In this document: positions 21,839 through 33,409 of the stretch, piece by piece
Numbering within the stretch: the stretch's first letter is position 1
Layout: every line of letters begins with the position of its first letter
Source: Hofstenia miamia
Lineage: Eukaryota; Xenacoelomorpha; Acoela
DNA length: 37,250 nt
Reading direction: 5' to 3'
NCBI GenBank assembly: GCA_004352715.1
Contig: SCFE01000099.1
Span: forward strand, 1,162,198 to 1,199,447
Translations under genes and position numbers: made by a program
Notes under the pieces: generated by a model
What the model saw: only the letters and a program-made list of their open reading frames with translations
What the model was told of the DNA's origin: nothing
The model's database searches: none

Positions 21839-24800
21839 AATGCATTCCCCGACAAAAGTCGATTTCACGTAATTCAACATGCAGCTATTTAGAATTGGGA
21901 GCAATTAAATACTAAAAATCAAAATGGAGTGCATCTAGTATTGCTTTAAAATTAAAAATAGCATCAAATGCTATCGCATGATAATGATTACCAAATACTA
22001 TATATCATTGTTGGTGGCCAAAGACTTTTAGCGGTGAATGGATATTCTTTTATACATGCCCATAAAGCCGGAATTCTACAAGGAAATTAAGAATTTCTGT
22101 CTGCATTTCGGTTTTAATTTTGTTATTAATATTCTAGAGGGGCTATAAAATAATTTGTTAAGTCCATAATGATTTATTGAATATGACACTAGCAGCAAAT
22201 GCACTTAATGTCAAGAACACAAATGCAGACAGACTGTCAACAGAAATCGATGAATTAGGAAAGCATTTTCTTATAACATTGTGATTTAGATGCTATTATT
22301 CGCACAGGATTACAGAGCCTGAACAGCAGTAAAAGCAGTCTTTTTCAAATAAATGCCAACTGTATTGAATCACGTCCCTAATAAAAGTAGTAGCAGCATT
22401 TATATGATATTTTAGGCACGTTAGGCATAATTGCAAAAACCATCCATATTGAAAAGCTTAAATGAGAAAGTGACAATTCGATAATGATTTTATAAATCTG
22501 AATGTAATAGTGTAAAATGATTATGTTCTTTTTAGGAAAAAAACAAAGAAACGAGAAACAAAAAATTCATAAATAGTAATTAAATGTAGGAAGGTATCCC
22601 AAAATTTAGGAAAAAATATTTCAAATATTTATTAATATAGCGATCAATTTATGATTTAAAAATATAATAGTATAAGTCCGTGATCAAAAGAGCGATATAA
22701 ATAAAACAATTATTGAATTAGCAAAAATAAATACCTTTATCTAGCATTACAAAAATTAATTCTTTCTTTCTTGAAACTCACTTTGAAAATTTGAAATTAA
22801 TTCCGGAGGCCCACAGGGCTCGTTCTTCACTGGGTAGAGGTTCAAAATAAATAACTACTTGAAATAAATGTATTACAATAATTTATTTTTTAATAAAAAA
22901 TTGAAATGGAAACTATAACCACAGCCAACTGTCTTAGCCCTGATCGTCCATACCCGACACTGAAAGCAACACCTGAATGCAAAGACTCCAAATAATTAGA
23001 AATTCTTTTTTAAGACCCGTGAAATATATTCGTCAATTGTTAAAATTATTGCCACAATTTATTACTAAAATTAGAAATAAAAATAATTTTTTAAATGTAA
23101 AATACAATATTTCTGTTGTAACTCTTTTGAATGCAGTATTTAATAACGTATCATCAAGCATTGAACAATCACAGGCGTGTCACATATTTTGATAATAATA
23201 TTTAACAGATCTTGAAACAGATAATAAAATGCTTTAAAATTATAATGACCAATAAATACGAGGTTAAATGAGAAGTAACATTTTTAAACTACTTTTCTAA
23301 TAACTGACCAGATGATGATAAGAGTAACATCGCCGATAAAATACACAATAACGGTTTGTCAAAGCAAAGTAATACGAATAAATGAATTTTTTCAAATTTT
23401 GTAGCTACGGAATTAATGAATTTTATACGGCTACGGAATCAAAGGGTGCGTAAGGAAGGGTAATTTACGAGAAGCAACACTGACCAGTACAATATGATTA
23501 ATTTACGAAAAGATAATTCTAAATGTATACAAATGCTTCTTATTGTACATCATGCGAAACCTGAATAATTGGCACATTCTACAGTACTTTCATTGCAGCA
23601 AAAATTTCAACTTTGAGTAAGTTTTTAATGGGCGGGTGCGGCATTAGAAAAGCCTTACAAGCACATAACTAATACGTTCGAGGGGAAGGTACGATTTCAA
23701 TAAACTGAGCTTTATGAAATGCTTACAAAGCAAACTACCATAAAAATCGACGAAGTATATAACCAAAATATGTGTATGTATATGTGGAAACAATTTACAT
23801 TACAATGATTATCTTCAAACAAATCGACAAGAAGAAACTTCTAGTCCTTGACACTTAAAACTGACGGCTAGACGAATATATTTCGAGTTTGATTATTTGA
23901 TAAAAGCATACGCCGGAATTTATCGCTGTGCCAAGGACAAATGGCGCCGATACTGGATTAAAATTCAAAACAATGCAGCGATAAGGGAAAAATTAAAATT
24001 AATTATAATTTATTATGATGTCTGGTACCAAATGCCATGTTTCAGTATCTTGACACCTTGTGGGCAAGCCTTCTATTCAGGATCAGGCAATGTTGTATGG
24101 AAAATGGAATTGCAGGTTTTCACACGAATCACTGAGTTTTGACATTTAGAAGTTTACAATTTATAACATTATCAAGTCTGAAAATTAAATATTTGGATTT
24201 AGATGAGCAATTTCACACTAAATAATAACAAAAACGACTTCTGCAAAAACAGATTTTTACAAATAAAAAGCAGTCATTAGGAAGCTCTGAATATATTTTG
24301 AACTATTGAGAAAATTGTATAAATTTAATGGGCAATGGAATTCTTCTACGATGCTAATTAGGGCTAGCTTTATGGCAAACAGCGTTTTATCAATGTTGTA
24401 TCGGGCTCCTTTTATTTATTCATTTCCAGGCTTAATATAATTGATATTTTTTTGGCTAAGTAAATGAAAGCCACTAATGCTGATTTTGTATTAAATTTTC
24501 ATTTATGAATATTGGACCTACGTTGACCAGACTTGTCAACGAACTGAAACTTCTAAGGTCAGCTCGGCTCGTAGCATGAAATCTTTCAATGAGGCTCGTT
24601 TTAGTACGATATTTTTTAAGAACATTGCGTTATCAGAATTTTTACATAGCTCTTCTTATTATTTAGTAAGCAATTCTAAAATAAGATTATTAGAAAGGCA
24701 CATTGAATGAAAAAATAAGAAAAATCGGCATAATCAAATTAACAAGAACTATATATTTGCTTAAAAATGGCTCGTTTTATATATAAATGGCTCGTGTTAG

Positions 24801-27638
24801 TATATTTTAAGGACGGGAGATGCCTGCTACGTGTTGTAGTTATTTCCTTACTACAACTTATCCCTATGCATTTTGCATAGTACTGCATGGACCTAGAAAG
24901 AGACATTTCTTCTTCACTGGATTCACTTTTACATAAAAGTTACTTACAGCAGCTACATTAGTTACAGTATTTACATTAATTTAAAAGATTAATATGTAAC
25001 TAATTCTTTTATACTTGCCGCCGGTAAGGTTGCAATAGAGCCTGTGAAGCCTGCAAACCGACCGGCCAGGTGTGCAACTCTGCGTAAAACCTGTACTCAC
25101 AGATTACTTTTAGCTATGCAATCCTTAATTTCATTATAGATTCAATAATATTAATGATAAAATGATGCGTGGTTAGGATCCAACTTATTTAGTAATGAGT
25201 TTTTCATCACAGCCGTCAAAATATATCTCCATGCAGGATATATTTAGAATACACTATCGCGCAGGATTAAGAGATGACATTTTCCGCCCATTAGTTATTT
25301 TATATTGATTAAAAATTCATTAAAAAGCGCAGTATTAATAGAAAAACGTTTGAAGACGACAACGATATAGAAAGAGGAATAGGGAAAAGCAGACACAGGC
25401 AGAGGTCGCCTTTAAACGGAGGAATGTTTGTATATAATAATGTGAACTGATTATTCGCATATGATCGCGAAACCCAATAAATTAAAACGATATAAAAGAT
25501 TTTATAGGTTTATGTTCAACTAAGCACAAATGTGCTCCGCAATGCAGAAAATGTGTTAAAGCAAAATAACGCAGACGAAATTTAGAATCTCCAATGACAA
25601 AAGTACGCGCAATAATTATGGCTTTAATTAAAGGGTTGAAATTGCATTCTTTATGCAATTGACAAGCACCTCACGGCCCTAAAGCTTCCCTGAAATACGA
25701 TAAACACAAAGCGACCTAGTGGTGATAAACAGCGACAACGCATTTTAGTATTAGCGTGTTAACTTAACATCGTTTGGGGTTTGGTTTGTTAAGGACACTA
25801 ACAATTACATGACCTCTGAATCTACATATAATGGGCTAAAACTCTCTTACTGATAGAATATGTTTAGCAATGGATAATATTTAAATTAAGTTAGAAGCAG
25901 TGATTTAGATAGGGTAGACTAGGGTGAGGCTGCGCTCCCCTTTTTTAATTAAAATTTGCTTAATGAGAGATAAAAAACATTCAAGATTTTGCAATGTCAC
26001 TTAAATATGATAAAACAAGTAATTTGTATATGTAAGCTTTACCTTAAGTATTTTCATGTATTTTAAATTCAAAAATGTTGTCTCAATGACCTTCTGAAGA
26101 ACACGGAAGTCATTCTCCTATTTGGGGTCAAAGAGAACCATGAAGATGTTAATGCATAACTTTCGAATGTTCATCATGTCAAAAATGCTAGTTAATTTGA
26201 AAAGCTTGGTAATAAGATTTTAATACACAGGAGATCATAAGGGTTTGACTTGATATATCAAATGCACAATACTTTTAGTTGCTCCAATTGTATGTACATG
26301 TACAATATCGTTTGACTTTAGGAAGCTGCACAAAAATCAAACCAATTCTTACTAATTACGATAGCCATTAACCAAGCTATATAGAAATTAAAAAACTTAT
26401 TTTTTGACGAATTCCTCTTAGATTTAAATTGATTTTCAAACTAAGTGCAAAAATGAAACACTAGCAATGGTTAATACACTATACAGCATAGATATACATT
26501 TTAAACCATAGATTTCTATATCTCTAAGTTGGAGTATAGTTACTTACAAAGTAATGGAATTTCACTGCATTATGTGGATTTTCTGTTTAGTCAATCAACT
26601 TGGGGAGGCCTATAATATTAAAATTATCAGAACTCCAGCCCAACTACATATAAAGCCTAGACAGTTGTAGTATACCCATTTTTTTTAGTTGAACAACCAT
26701 CCAAGCGAAATCACAAGTTACGCTAACCCAGAAACGCCAGCACTAACATGATAAAAGTTCGAGGACAAGAACTCCAGCCTTATCCCTGACAGGGCTCTGG
26801 TATATTTTATTATCATTTGCCACAGTACACATAGTTTTAGGTTTATGAATACCCATGAAAAGACGACCAAACTTCACACATTAGCAACGCCAAATTATAA
26901 ATAGTCAATTTATAACCATTACGTGTTTCCAAAAAGTAATCTATGCAGAATTGAGATATATCAGTACCTGAATAAATTTAAAATATTTAAGAAAAAACTT
27001 GAAAAGACATTGTCTTTACTCAGGCGTCTTGCACCTGGCGACGTCGTTGATTACTGTCTGTCCCGATTATGAATCTTTGATTTAGATTAGTAGCATGAAA
27101 AAGCGATAGCGGCATGCTACCTGTCTGCAGCATTCGCGAAAACTATTTGTGTATTTTTTCTGAAAAGCAAGCATAGATGGATTCATATTTACGAATAATT
27201 AGACATCTGAATTCCAGTAGACGATAATTTATCCAAAGTAATTAGACAATTCCGGTTAGACGCCAAGACAATAACGAATTCGACGGTTGCTGAATTTATT
27301 AAATTGATACACCAGAGATTCAAATTCGGAATCAGGTGGAAGTCGCTTCTCAGCTATCAATGAAAAGAGGATTGGTCTTCCGCCGCAACATAAACGCCAA
27401 TCCCAATAATGGAAAATACAGAGCGAAGCACTAATAGAAATTTATTGTATTCAGAGACGGGGTTCTAATAATGAAGTTATTGCAAAACCAACGACGCCTA
27501 TAAATGAAAAATAGGGAAGATGCAGGGTTACCATTACTTTAAAATCTAAAAAGCTGACAAAATTAACAATTAAAAAGATCAAAAAGGAGATTTTTAATGT
27601 ATGGACACAAGTGAGAACACGGATTTTACAAAGTGCAA

Positions 27639-27640
<2 letters not shown>
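21839..27640. other. Anonymous AT-rich DNA, no supported gene
   Basis: The ORF at 23897-24142 (plus; includes YAGIYRCAKDKWRRYWIKIQ) and an ATG-less frame at about 27196-27347 (plus; includes TNSTVAEFIKLIHQRFKFGI) look protein-like but match nothing I know. A GC-richer patch lies at 25015-25090. CAGTGATTTAGATAGGG near 25906 resembles a hAT left end without a partner. Confidence 0.4.
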
Positions 27641-27674
<34 letters not shown>

Positions 27675-28566
27675 GGAATATATTGTTCACTTTCAAAAAT
27701 TGTAGGACCAGCATATCAAGTGGGAAGGTTGAAATTAAAGTAGCTAGAAAATGCATCAGGTCAATGATAGCCTAGCATCTCAATATTAAAATCTTCAATC
27801 TTCAAATTGATTAAATGTAAAAACTTGTTTTATTAGAAATATATCCTATATGAGTGTCGAACTTCAATATAATTAGTAAAAATGAGTTTAGGTTTCGGGT
27901 CAATCACTACAGTAAATATCGGAATGTTATATATTTTAGTTTAAAAATAGTTACAGCGGTGCTCCAACACCAAGGAAAAAGAAAATAAATATCTAGCCAA
28001 ACTGTAAACAACCTTGTCTCGCATGTCATCAAGCAGACTATGTAATTACTGCTACTTTGGTTATTAGATTAAATTTTAAAATACACAACTTTGAAATAAT
28101 ACTTTACAATTCGATGCTTCAAATATGATATATATATATATATATATATATACTACCAAGCTCATATAAAAAATGAGTTAACTACAGTTTATCCAACTTT
28201 TTCATCAGATAAAACATATTACAAGAGAGAATCCCATTCCAAAAATTTAAACTTTGATATATTACTCAAACAAATTACACCCAGACACCTTAAAACATTG
28301 AATATATTAGAGATGAAAGTTAACCTAGTCGAAAAATTTCTGATAGTAATACATATTGATTTTTCAGGCTAACACCTATTGTAAAATGAATTTCAATATG
28401 TTAATCTTTGCATTGGAAATGACAAAATTTACAAGAATGTTGGGTTAAAAAGGGAATACTTATATCGAAATATAACGAAATTAGAATAATATATTATAAA
28501 AAAGATTAAAACGAACACAAAACTTTGAATTAATATGTGTAGCAAAAATACATTCGATATATAAAT

Positions 28567-28614
<48 letters not shown>

Positions 28615-28615
28615 C
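27641..28615. repeat. Three (TA)n microsatellites
   Basis: Tracts at about 27641-27671, 28129-28152 and 28566-28615, the last broken once by AATA. The intervening sequence is AT-rich with no gene I can support. Confidence 0.9.
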
Positions 28616-30282
28616 CTGGTAAAACAAATTCATACATCCTATGCAAGTTTATTAAACGAGCTAGATTTACAATATTTTTCCTTTAAGCTTAGAGTATAGA
28701 AAAAAATTTCAAATTTTGGCCAGGCAGGAAATATTGGTCCGCTTCTACCCATGAGCAACACTTCAAGAATGCTGCCAAGTTCGCTTCACACACTTTATAA
28801 TGATTTTTGAAAAATAATTTAATAATACGAAAGCCATTCTAGCAGAAATAGTAATTTGTCAATATCTTGAAATCAATTCGCTCCACTTAGGTCATTCTTG
28901 CATGAAGCTGGTGATAAATTTATTTATAGTAAAGTCAACACGATAAATGCAGGATTGGCTGAAAGATTATATATTCAATATTTACAATAACTTATAATTA
29001 AATTTTACAAAGTTGATGTTTGCCATTATTTATTTATACAAAAATGGGGTGAAACTTGCTTCGACAAAATTTATACCCGAATAAATTAAAAGTATCTAAA
29101 AACTATTTGAGTAAATATCATTGGCCATTCTATGCGTTTGAAGTCCCAAATCAGAAGCATGCAAGTTTGAATTATAAATTAATAATCGGTTGTAAAATAG
29201 AAAGTACAAAGCTCAAAAACCTGGACTGCCCCAAATGTTCTACTTGTAAACTAATAAAATGCTTACACGCAAATGCTGTGATGTTATAATTCAGCGTAGA
29301 AGCTTGCCATTGAGTTAATGGAAAGAAAAAATTTCAGGTTCAATTTCGATTCTTACGGCCTTACTTTTACTCTTAATGTAAATAAAAATAATTATCTTAC
29401 TGAAACCTCTAATAAAAAATCAATCGTGACTACATAATAGGCAGAGACGCCGCTGAAAATAGGATATAACCATTTTGCGAAACGCATACTTTCAACGAGA
29501 ATCTATAATTCATTTTAGCTGTCATGCTTTAAAAGGAATTTTATTTTAGTTTATAAATTGATTTTATTGGCAATGTATTAACAGTGGTGTATGCGGAGAT
29601 AAGAAGAATACCAAATATCCCTCCCTCGATTAAAAAATATTTTTTTTCAAAAAAAATTAAAAACAGATGGTAAAAAGCACTTAAAGGCAATTTTTCAAAT
29701 ATTTTGACAGTGAAGGGCTTCGCAACCAAATCGTACCAACCAGTTAAAATCATTTTGGTTTCAAAATCTAATAAAAATAAGTTGAAATCAATAAAAAAAT
29801 AAAGAAAAGAATTGTGTTAATGAAAATATCGCGCTCAGACAAAAAATTCAAATTCTTAGTATTAAATAATATTTTGGTGAAAGTATGTAATCGTTGAATC
29901 TGGAAAGAGTTAAGTCCAACGATGAAGGAAGGGCTTGCGAAATGGCCTGAAATGTCATACTCGAGCGATATTCCTCGGGTAACGCCAGACGTTACACTGA
30001 ATAACTACGGATTCTCTATAATGTTAATGATTTTTGCAGAAACAACAGTATACTTGTATGGAAACAATAAATATGAATTGCTGTGTCATGAATGGAGAAC
30101 ACCAAAGATTGCTAAGGAACCGCTCAAAATTTGATCTGATTTATCATGAACATTGCTGGATATATATACCATCTAGAGGCTGGTTCTTCAAAACGTTCTT
30201 CTAGACTTCACTTCTTTCATACAGGGTGTATCTTTCCATTCACATTTATGCTATCAAGAACTTGTCGGTACTCTCTATTTTA
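28616..30282. other. Anonymous DNA upstream of the tandem array
   Basis: The ORF 29056-29289 (plus) ends with a Cys cluster (CPKCSTCKLIKC) but has no known fold pattern. The ORF 29922-30134 (plus; KEGLAKWPEMSYSSDIPRVT at its start) lies in a GC-richer patch and could be an exon, without clear splice sites. hAT-like words occur at 29451 (CAGAGACGCCGCTG) and 29582 (CAGTGGTGTATGC), unpaired. Confidence 0.4.
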
Positions 30283-31183
30283 CAAATATCACATGCTTCT
30301 GGAAATACTCTTAATCATCAACAGGTTCACAAACTGAGTGAAATTTATTTATGCTATAGGAATAAAGTTGAAACCTGATAAGTGTTTCCTAACTACATAT
30401 GATATTCTATAATTTATTCAACGAATCCGTCGTTACTTATGGCACATCCTGCGTTGGCAAATATCACATTCTTCTGGAAATACTCTTAATCATCAACAGG
30501 TTCACAAACTGAGTGAAATTTATTTATGCTATAGGAATAAAGTTGAAACCTGATAAGTGTTTCCTAACTACATATGATATTCTATAATTTATTAAACGAA
30601 TCCGTCGTTACTTATGGCACATCCTGCGTTGGCAAATATCACATTCTTCTGGAAATACTCTTAATCATCAACAGGTTCACAAACTGAGTGAAATTTATTT
30701 ATGCTATAGGAATAAAGTTGAAACCTGATAAGTGTTTCCTAACTACATATGATATTCTATAATTTATTAAACGAATCCGTCGTTACTTATGGCACATCCT
30801 GCGTTGGCAAATATCACATTCTTCTGGAAATACTCTTAATCATCAACAGGTTCACAAACTGAGTGAAATTTATTTATGCTATAGGAATAAAGTTGAAACC
30901 TGATAAGTGTTTCCTAACTACATATGATATTCTATAGCTCTATAATTTATTCAACGAATCCGTCGTTACTTATGGCACATCCTGCGTTGGCAAATATCAC
31001 ATTCTTCTGGAAATACTCTTAATCATCAACAGGTTCACAAACTGAGTGAAATTTATTTATGCTATAGGAATAAAGTTGAAACCTGATAAGTGTTTCCTAA
31101 CTACATATGATATTCTATAATTTATTAAACGAATCCGTCGTTACTTATGGCACATCCTGCGTTGGCAAATATCACATTCTTCT
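30283..31183. repeat. Tandem repeat, 175-bp unit, five full copies plus 18 bp
   Basis: Units begin at CAAATATCACAT: 30283, 30458, 30633, 30808, 30991, and a partial at 31166. The spacing is 175 except for the fourth unit, which is 183 because of an 8-bp insertion (AGCTCTAT) after GATATTCTAT. The units are nearly identical. Visible differences are G for T in the first unit (CACATGCTTC) and ATTCAACG in units 1 and 4 against ATTAAACG in units 2, 3 and 5. The array starts and stops inside the same CAAATATCACAT word, as expected from unequal exchange. No unit has an open frame of note. Confidence 0.95.
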
Positions 31184-31316
31184 GATTGTGTAAGTTTTCT
31201 TGACGGAGAATAATGGAGAATTACCTTTAAATTTTTATGGATTCTAACAGTCTGTGGGAAAAATTACCTTTGTGAAACTTCCACAAAAGTCTCACTGATC
31301 ATGGTTACATTTGCAG

Positions 31317-31384
31317 AATGTATTGAAGAATTTGAGTTAAATAGTAGCGAAAAGCGTCGTTATCTTGTTCTAGAAACAGCGATG
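31317..31384 (+). CDS. Candidate exon a of an unidentified spliced gene
   Basis: An acceptor-like TTTGCAG ends at 31316 and a donor GTGAGT starts at 31385. The 68 nt between them are open in one frame: two bases finishing a codon, then 22 codons including EEFELNSSEKRRYLVLETAM. The exon ends on a whole codon. The residue mix looks like protein and the sequence is less AT-rich than its surroundings. I recognise no family. Support is splice signals and phase agreement with the next two candidates only. Confidence 0.3.
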
Positions 31385-31624
31385 GTGAGTAACAAACAAA
31401 TTCCATTTGTCTAGACACCCGTCTACCTTCAAATTACTTAATCAACGAGATTTTCAATCACTATTTCTATTAATGGCAACAAGACTTTGATTGACAAAGT
31501 CAAACGTCTTCAACGCATTTTCATTGAAAGTTTACCACGCAAAATATCCTCTAACGGTTGGAGACTCACCAGAGAATGACACATGTCAAACGAAGAGAAA
31601 GCGTTACAATTTGCTAGTTTCCAG

Positions 31625-31668
31625 GGAGTTCATGCATATGTTTACGTTGGCCAAACAAATCTGGCAAT
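31625..31668 (+). CDS. Candidate exon b of the same unidentified gene
   Basis: The acceptor GCTAGTTTCCAG ends at 31624 and a donor GTAGGT starts at 31669. The 44 nt begin in phase 0, matching the end of candidate exon a, read GVHAYVYVGQTNLA, and leave two bases over. The introns would be 240 nt (a to b) and 98 nt (b to c). A 130-codon ORF in a different frame (31491-31883) covers the same stretch and is a competing explanation. Confidence 0.25.
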
Positions 31669-31766
31669 GTAGGTGCATCTCAGTTCAACCTCCCATTACG
31701 AATAACTGCATTATTTATTGTCTGTCGCAGAGATATTTTGTTAACTTGTATAAGCGTCTTTTTCAG

Positions 31767-31879
31767 TCAGATTGCCGCTTCATTGACAATAAAATGGGTG
31801 GAGGGGGTAAATTATGGCATCATGAAATTCAAACCATCGAACACTCACAACTTTGTTGTCAACCAACACTTAGGCCACG
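31767..31879 (+). CDS. Candidate exon c of the same unidentified gene
   Basis: A strong acceptor (GCGTCTTTTTCAG) ends at 31766 and the donor G|GTAAGA starts at 31880. The first base completes the split codon left by exon b, then 37 codons follow without a stop (for example ASLTIKWVEGVNYGIMKFKP, later HNFVVNQHLGH). The last seven bases and the donor lie inside the left arm of the 31873-32076 palindrome. A possible terminal exon follows an acceptor at 32110 (TTTTTTCCACAG), where the joined frame stops within three codons, and an AATAAA lies near 32385. No homologue is recognised. The competing frame (SDCRFIDNKMGGGGKLWHHE) is also open. Confidence 0.3.
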
Positions 31880-32076
31880 GTAAGACTAGTGATTGGTTAA
31901 AAAGTGATCTGATCTGTAACATTTTGAATGAATCTCACGTCTAGCCACCCAAGATAACTAGCGATGTGAGGATCACAAAGAAATCGTGCGCGTTCGATTT
32001 CTTTGTGATCGTCACATCGCAATACCTTCAAATATGACATATCACTTTTTAACCAATCATTAGTGTAACCGTGGCC
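31873..32076. repeat. Large imperfect palindrome (foldback or MITE)
   Basis: The outer arms 31873-31908 and 32041-32076 are inverted copies at 33 of 36 positions (GGCCACGGT...AAAAAGTGAT). The inner arms 31961-31986 and 31995-32020 match at 25 of 26 around an 8-base loop (TGCGCGTT). Between them the left side has 52 nt and the right side 20 nt, so about 32 nt is unpaired. TA lies immediately before the left arm and one base beyond the right arm, which would fit a Tc1/mariner-type MITE. Weaker inverted similarity also extends outward (TTGTCAACCAA against TTGTAACCAAT), which would instead fit an inverted duplication. Confidence 0.85.
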
Positions 32077-32581
32077 ATAGGAGCTAAATTGGTTACAATT
32101 TTTTCCACAGCTTCGTGATTAACTATTGCCCAGTAACATATCTAAATTCGTAATTTCGATTTACATTTAAAAAAATCGATCTTCTCTACAATTCTAGACA
32201 CTTAAATATGCTAACAGACAATCGCGTCAATCGAATTATTCGCAAATTTCAAATCTGGGATAACAATTACGACTTTAGTCAAATACATTCGCGAAAAGAT
32301 TTGGAAGCCTTTCAATCATAACAATTACCAAAAAGAGCCTCTTTAGGAAACCTTTATGCCAAGGAATTATTAAAATTAAATGAAATAAAGATTTGTTTGC
32401 CTAAGGATGTGTTATTTTTATTGTTTTTCAAACTGGCTGACTAGGCCGAAAAATTCATCATTGGAAAACTTGATGGAGTAAGGAAATCTTAATACCGATG
32501 GATATTAGCTTAAGTAAAGTTTAATTTCGTTATGTGAATCGCTACAAATGAATAAATTCAAGTTTAATAGAAAATGACCAT

Positions 32582-33401
32582 CAGGGGCGCACCCAGAGGG
32601 GGGGAACTGGGGGAACGTTCCCCCTCAACAGAGCAATAATTAATTTATATTGCAATTATTACAATAATTGGAAATCGATTAATCTATTGAATACTTTAGA
32701 AGAAGAAAAATTACCAATAATTTACAATTATTTAGGTTCACTAAGAACGTTCTCACAAGCATTAATGGATGAAAATCTTGGTGAAACATAATAAAGTCCC
32801 AATTCGAAAATCATTATTGTCCTGCCTCGTAAATTAATACAGCATTGGCTATTGCATGTGTACAGCAAAGTTTGATGACCAAAATATACATTATGCTTCC
32901 ACTACCGAATTCACTTTTTTATATATTGAAGGCATAACATTAACCCTATTTCGTACCATTGCTAACTTTCTAAATTTAATTATAAAAATATGACATAAAA
33001 AAGTAGGTATATAAAATAGTAAACCTTAAATTGAATAGTTAAATTTCGTTAATATCAACCTTTCTGTTTTGGGTAGCATGTCAAAAAGTGTATACTATTT
33101 AATTTCCCTGACAATGCTTTTTCCATTGTTGTAGTGAAAATCTTCAGAATAATGAATTTATAAAATACTTTGCATGTAAAAATATCTATGAAAATATGCA
33201 TATATATATANNNNNNNNNNNNNNNNNNNNNNNNNNNNNNNNNNNNNNNNNNNNNNNNNNNNNNNNNNNNNNNNNNNNNNNNNNNNNNNNNNNNNNNNNN
33301 NNNNNNNNNNNNNNNNNNNNNNNNNNNNNNNNNNNNNNNNNATATATATATATACTAAAGAATATTTCCCCTCCTCAGAAAAAAAGCTGAGTGCGCCCTT
33401 G
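32582..33401. mobile_element. hAT-like non-autonomous element E with perfect 8-bp target duplication
   Basis: The left end is CAGGGGCGCACCCAG and the right end reverse complements to CAAGGGCGCACTCAG, matching at 13 of 15. Both flanks read ATGACCAT (32574-32581 and 33402-33409), an exact 8-bp duplication. The left subterminal region has a G-run followed by a C-run (GGGGGGGAAC...GTTCCCCCTC). The 820-bp span includes a (TA)n tract with a 131-base N gap, so its true length is uncertain. No transposase is visible. The perfect duplication suggests it is younger than the nested elements near 12 kb. Confidence 0.85.
33201..33354. repeat. (TA)n microsatellite with a 131-base gap inside hAT-like element E
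   Basis: TA to 33210, N from 33211 to 33341, TA again to about 33354. It lies within the element at 32582-33401. Confidence 0.95.
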
Positions 33402-33409
33402 ATGACCAT

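Noticed and set aside
25906-25945. hAT-like left end (CAGTGATTTAGATAGGG)
   Set aside because: No right end or repeated flank found.
27451-27756. 101-codon minus-strand ORF
   Set aside because: It includes a translated TA microsatellite and otherwise random hydrophobic residues.
30283-31183. Hammerhead ribozyme in the 175-bp unit (CTGATAAG near GAAAC)
   Set aside because: The CTGANGA and GAAA core words are not in the order or spacing a hammerhead needs.
33158-33409. ORFs across the gap in element E
   Set aside because: Same artefact of TA repeat plus N.
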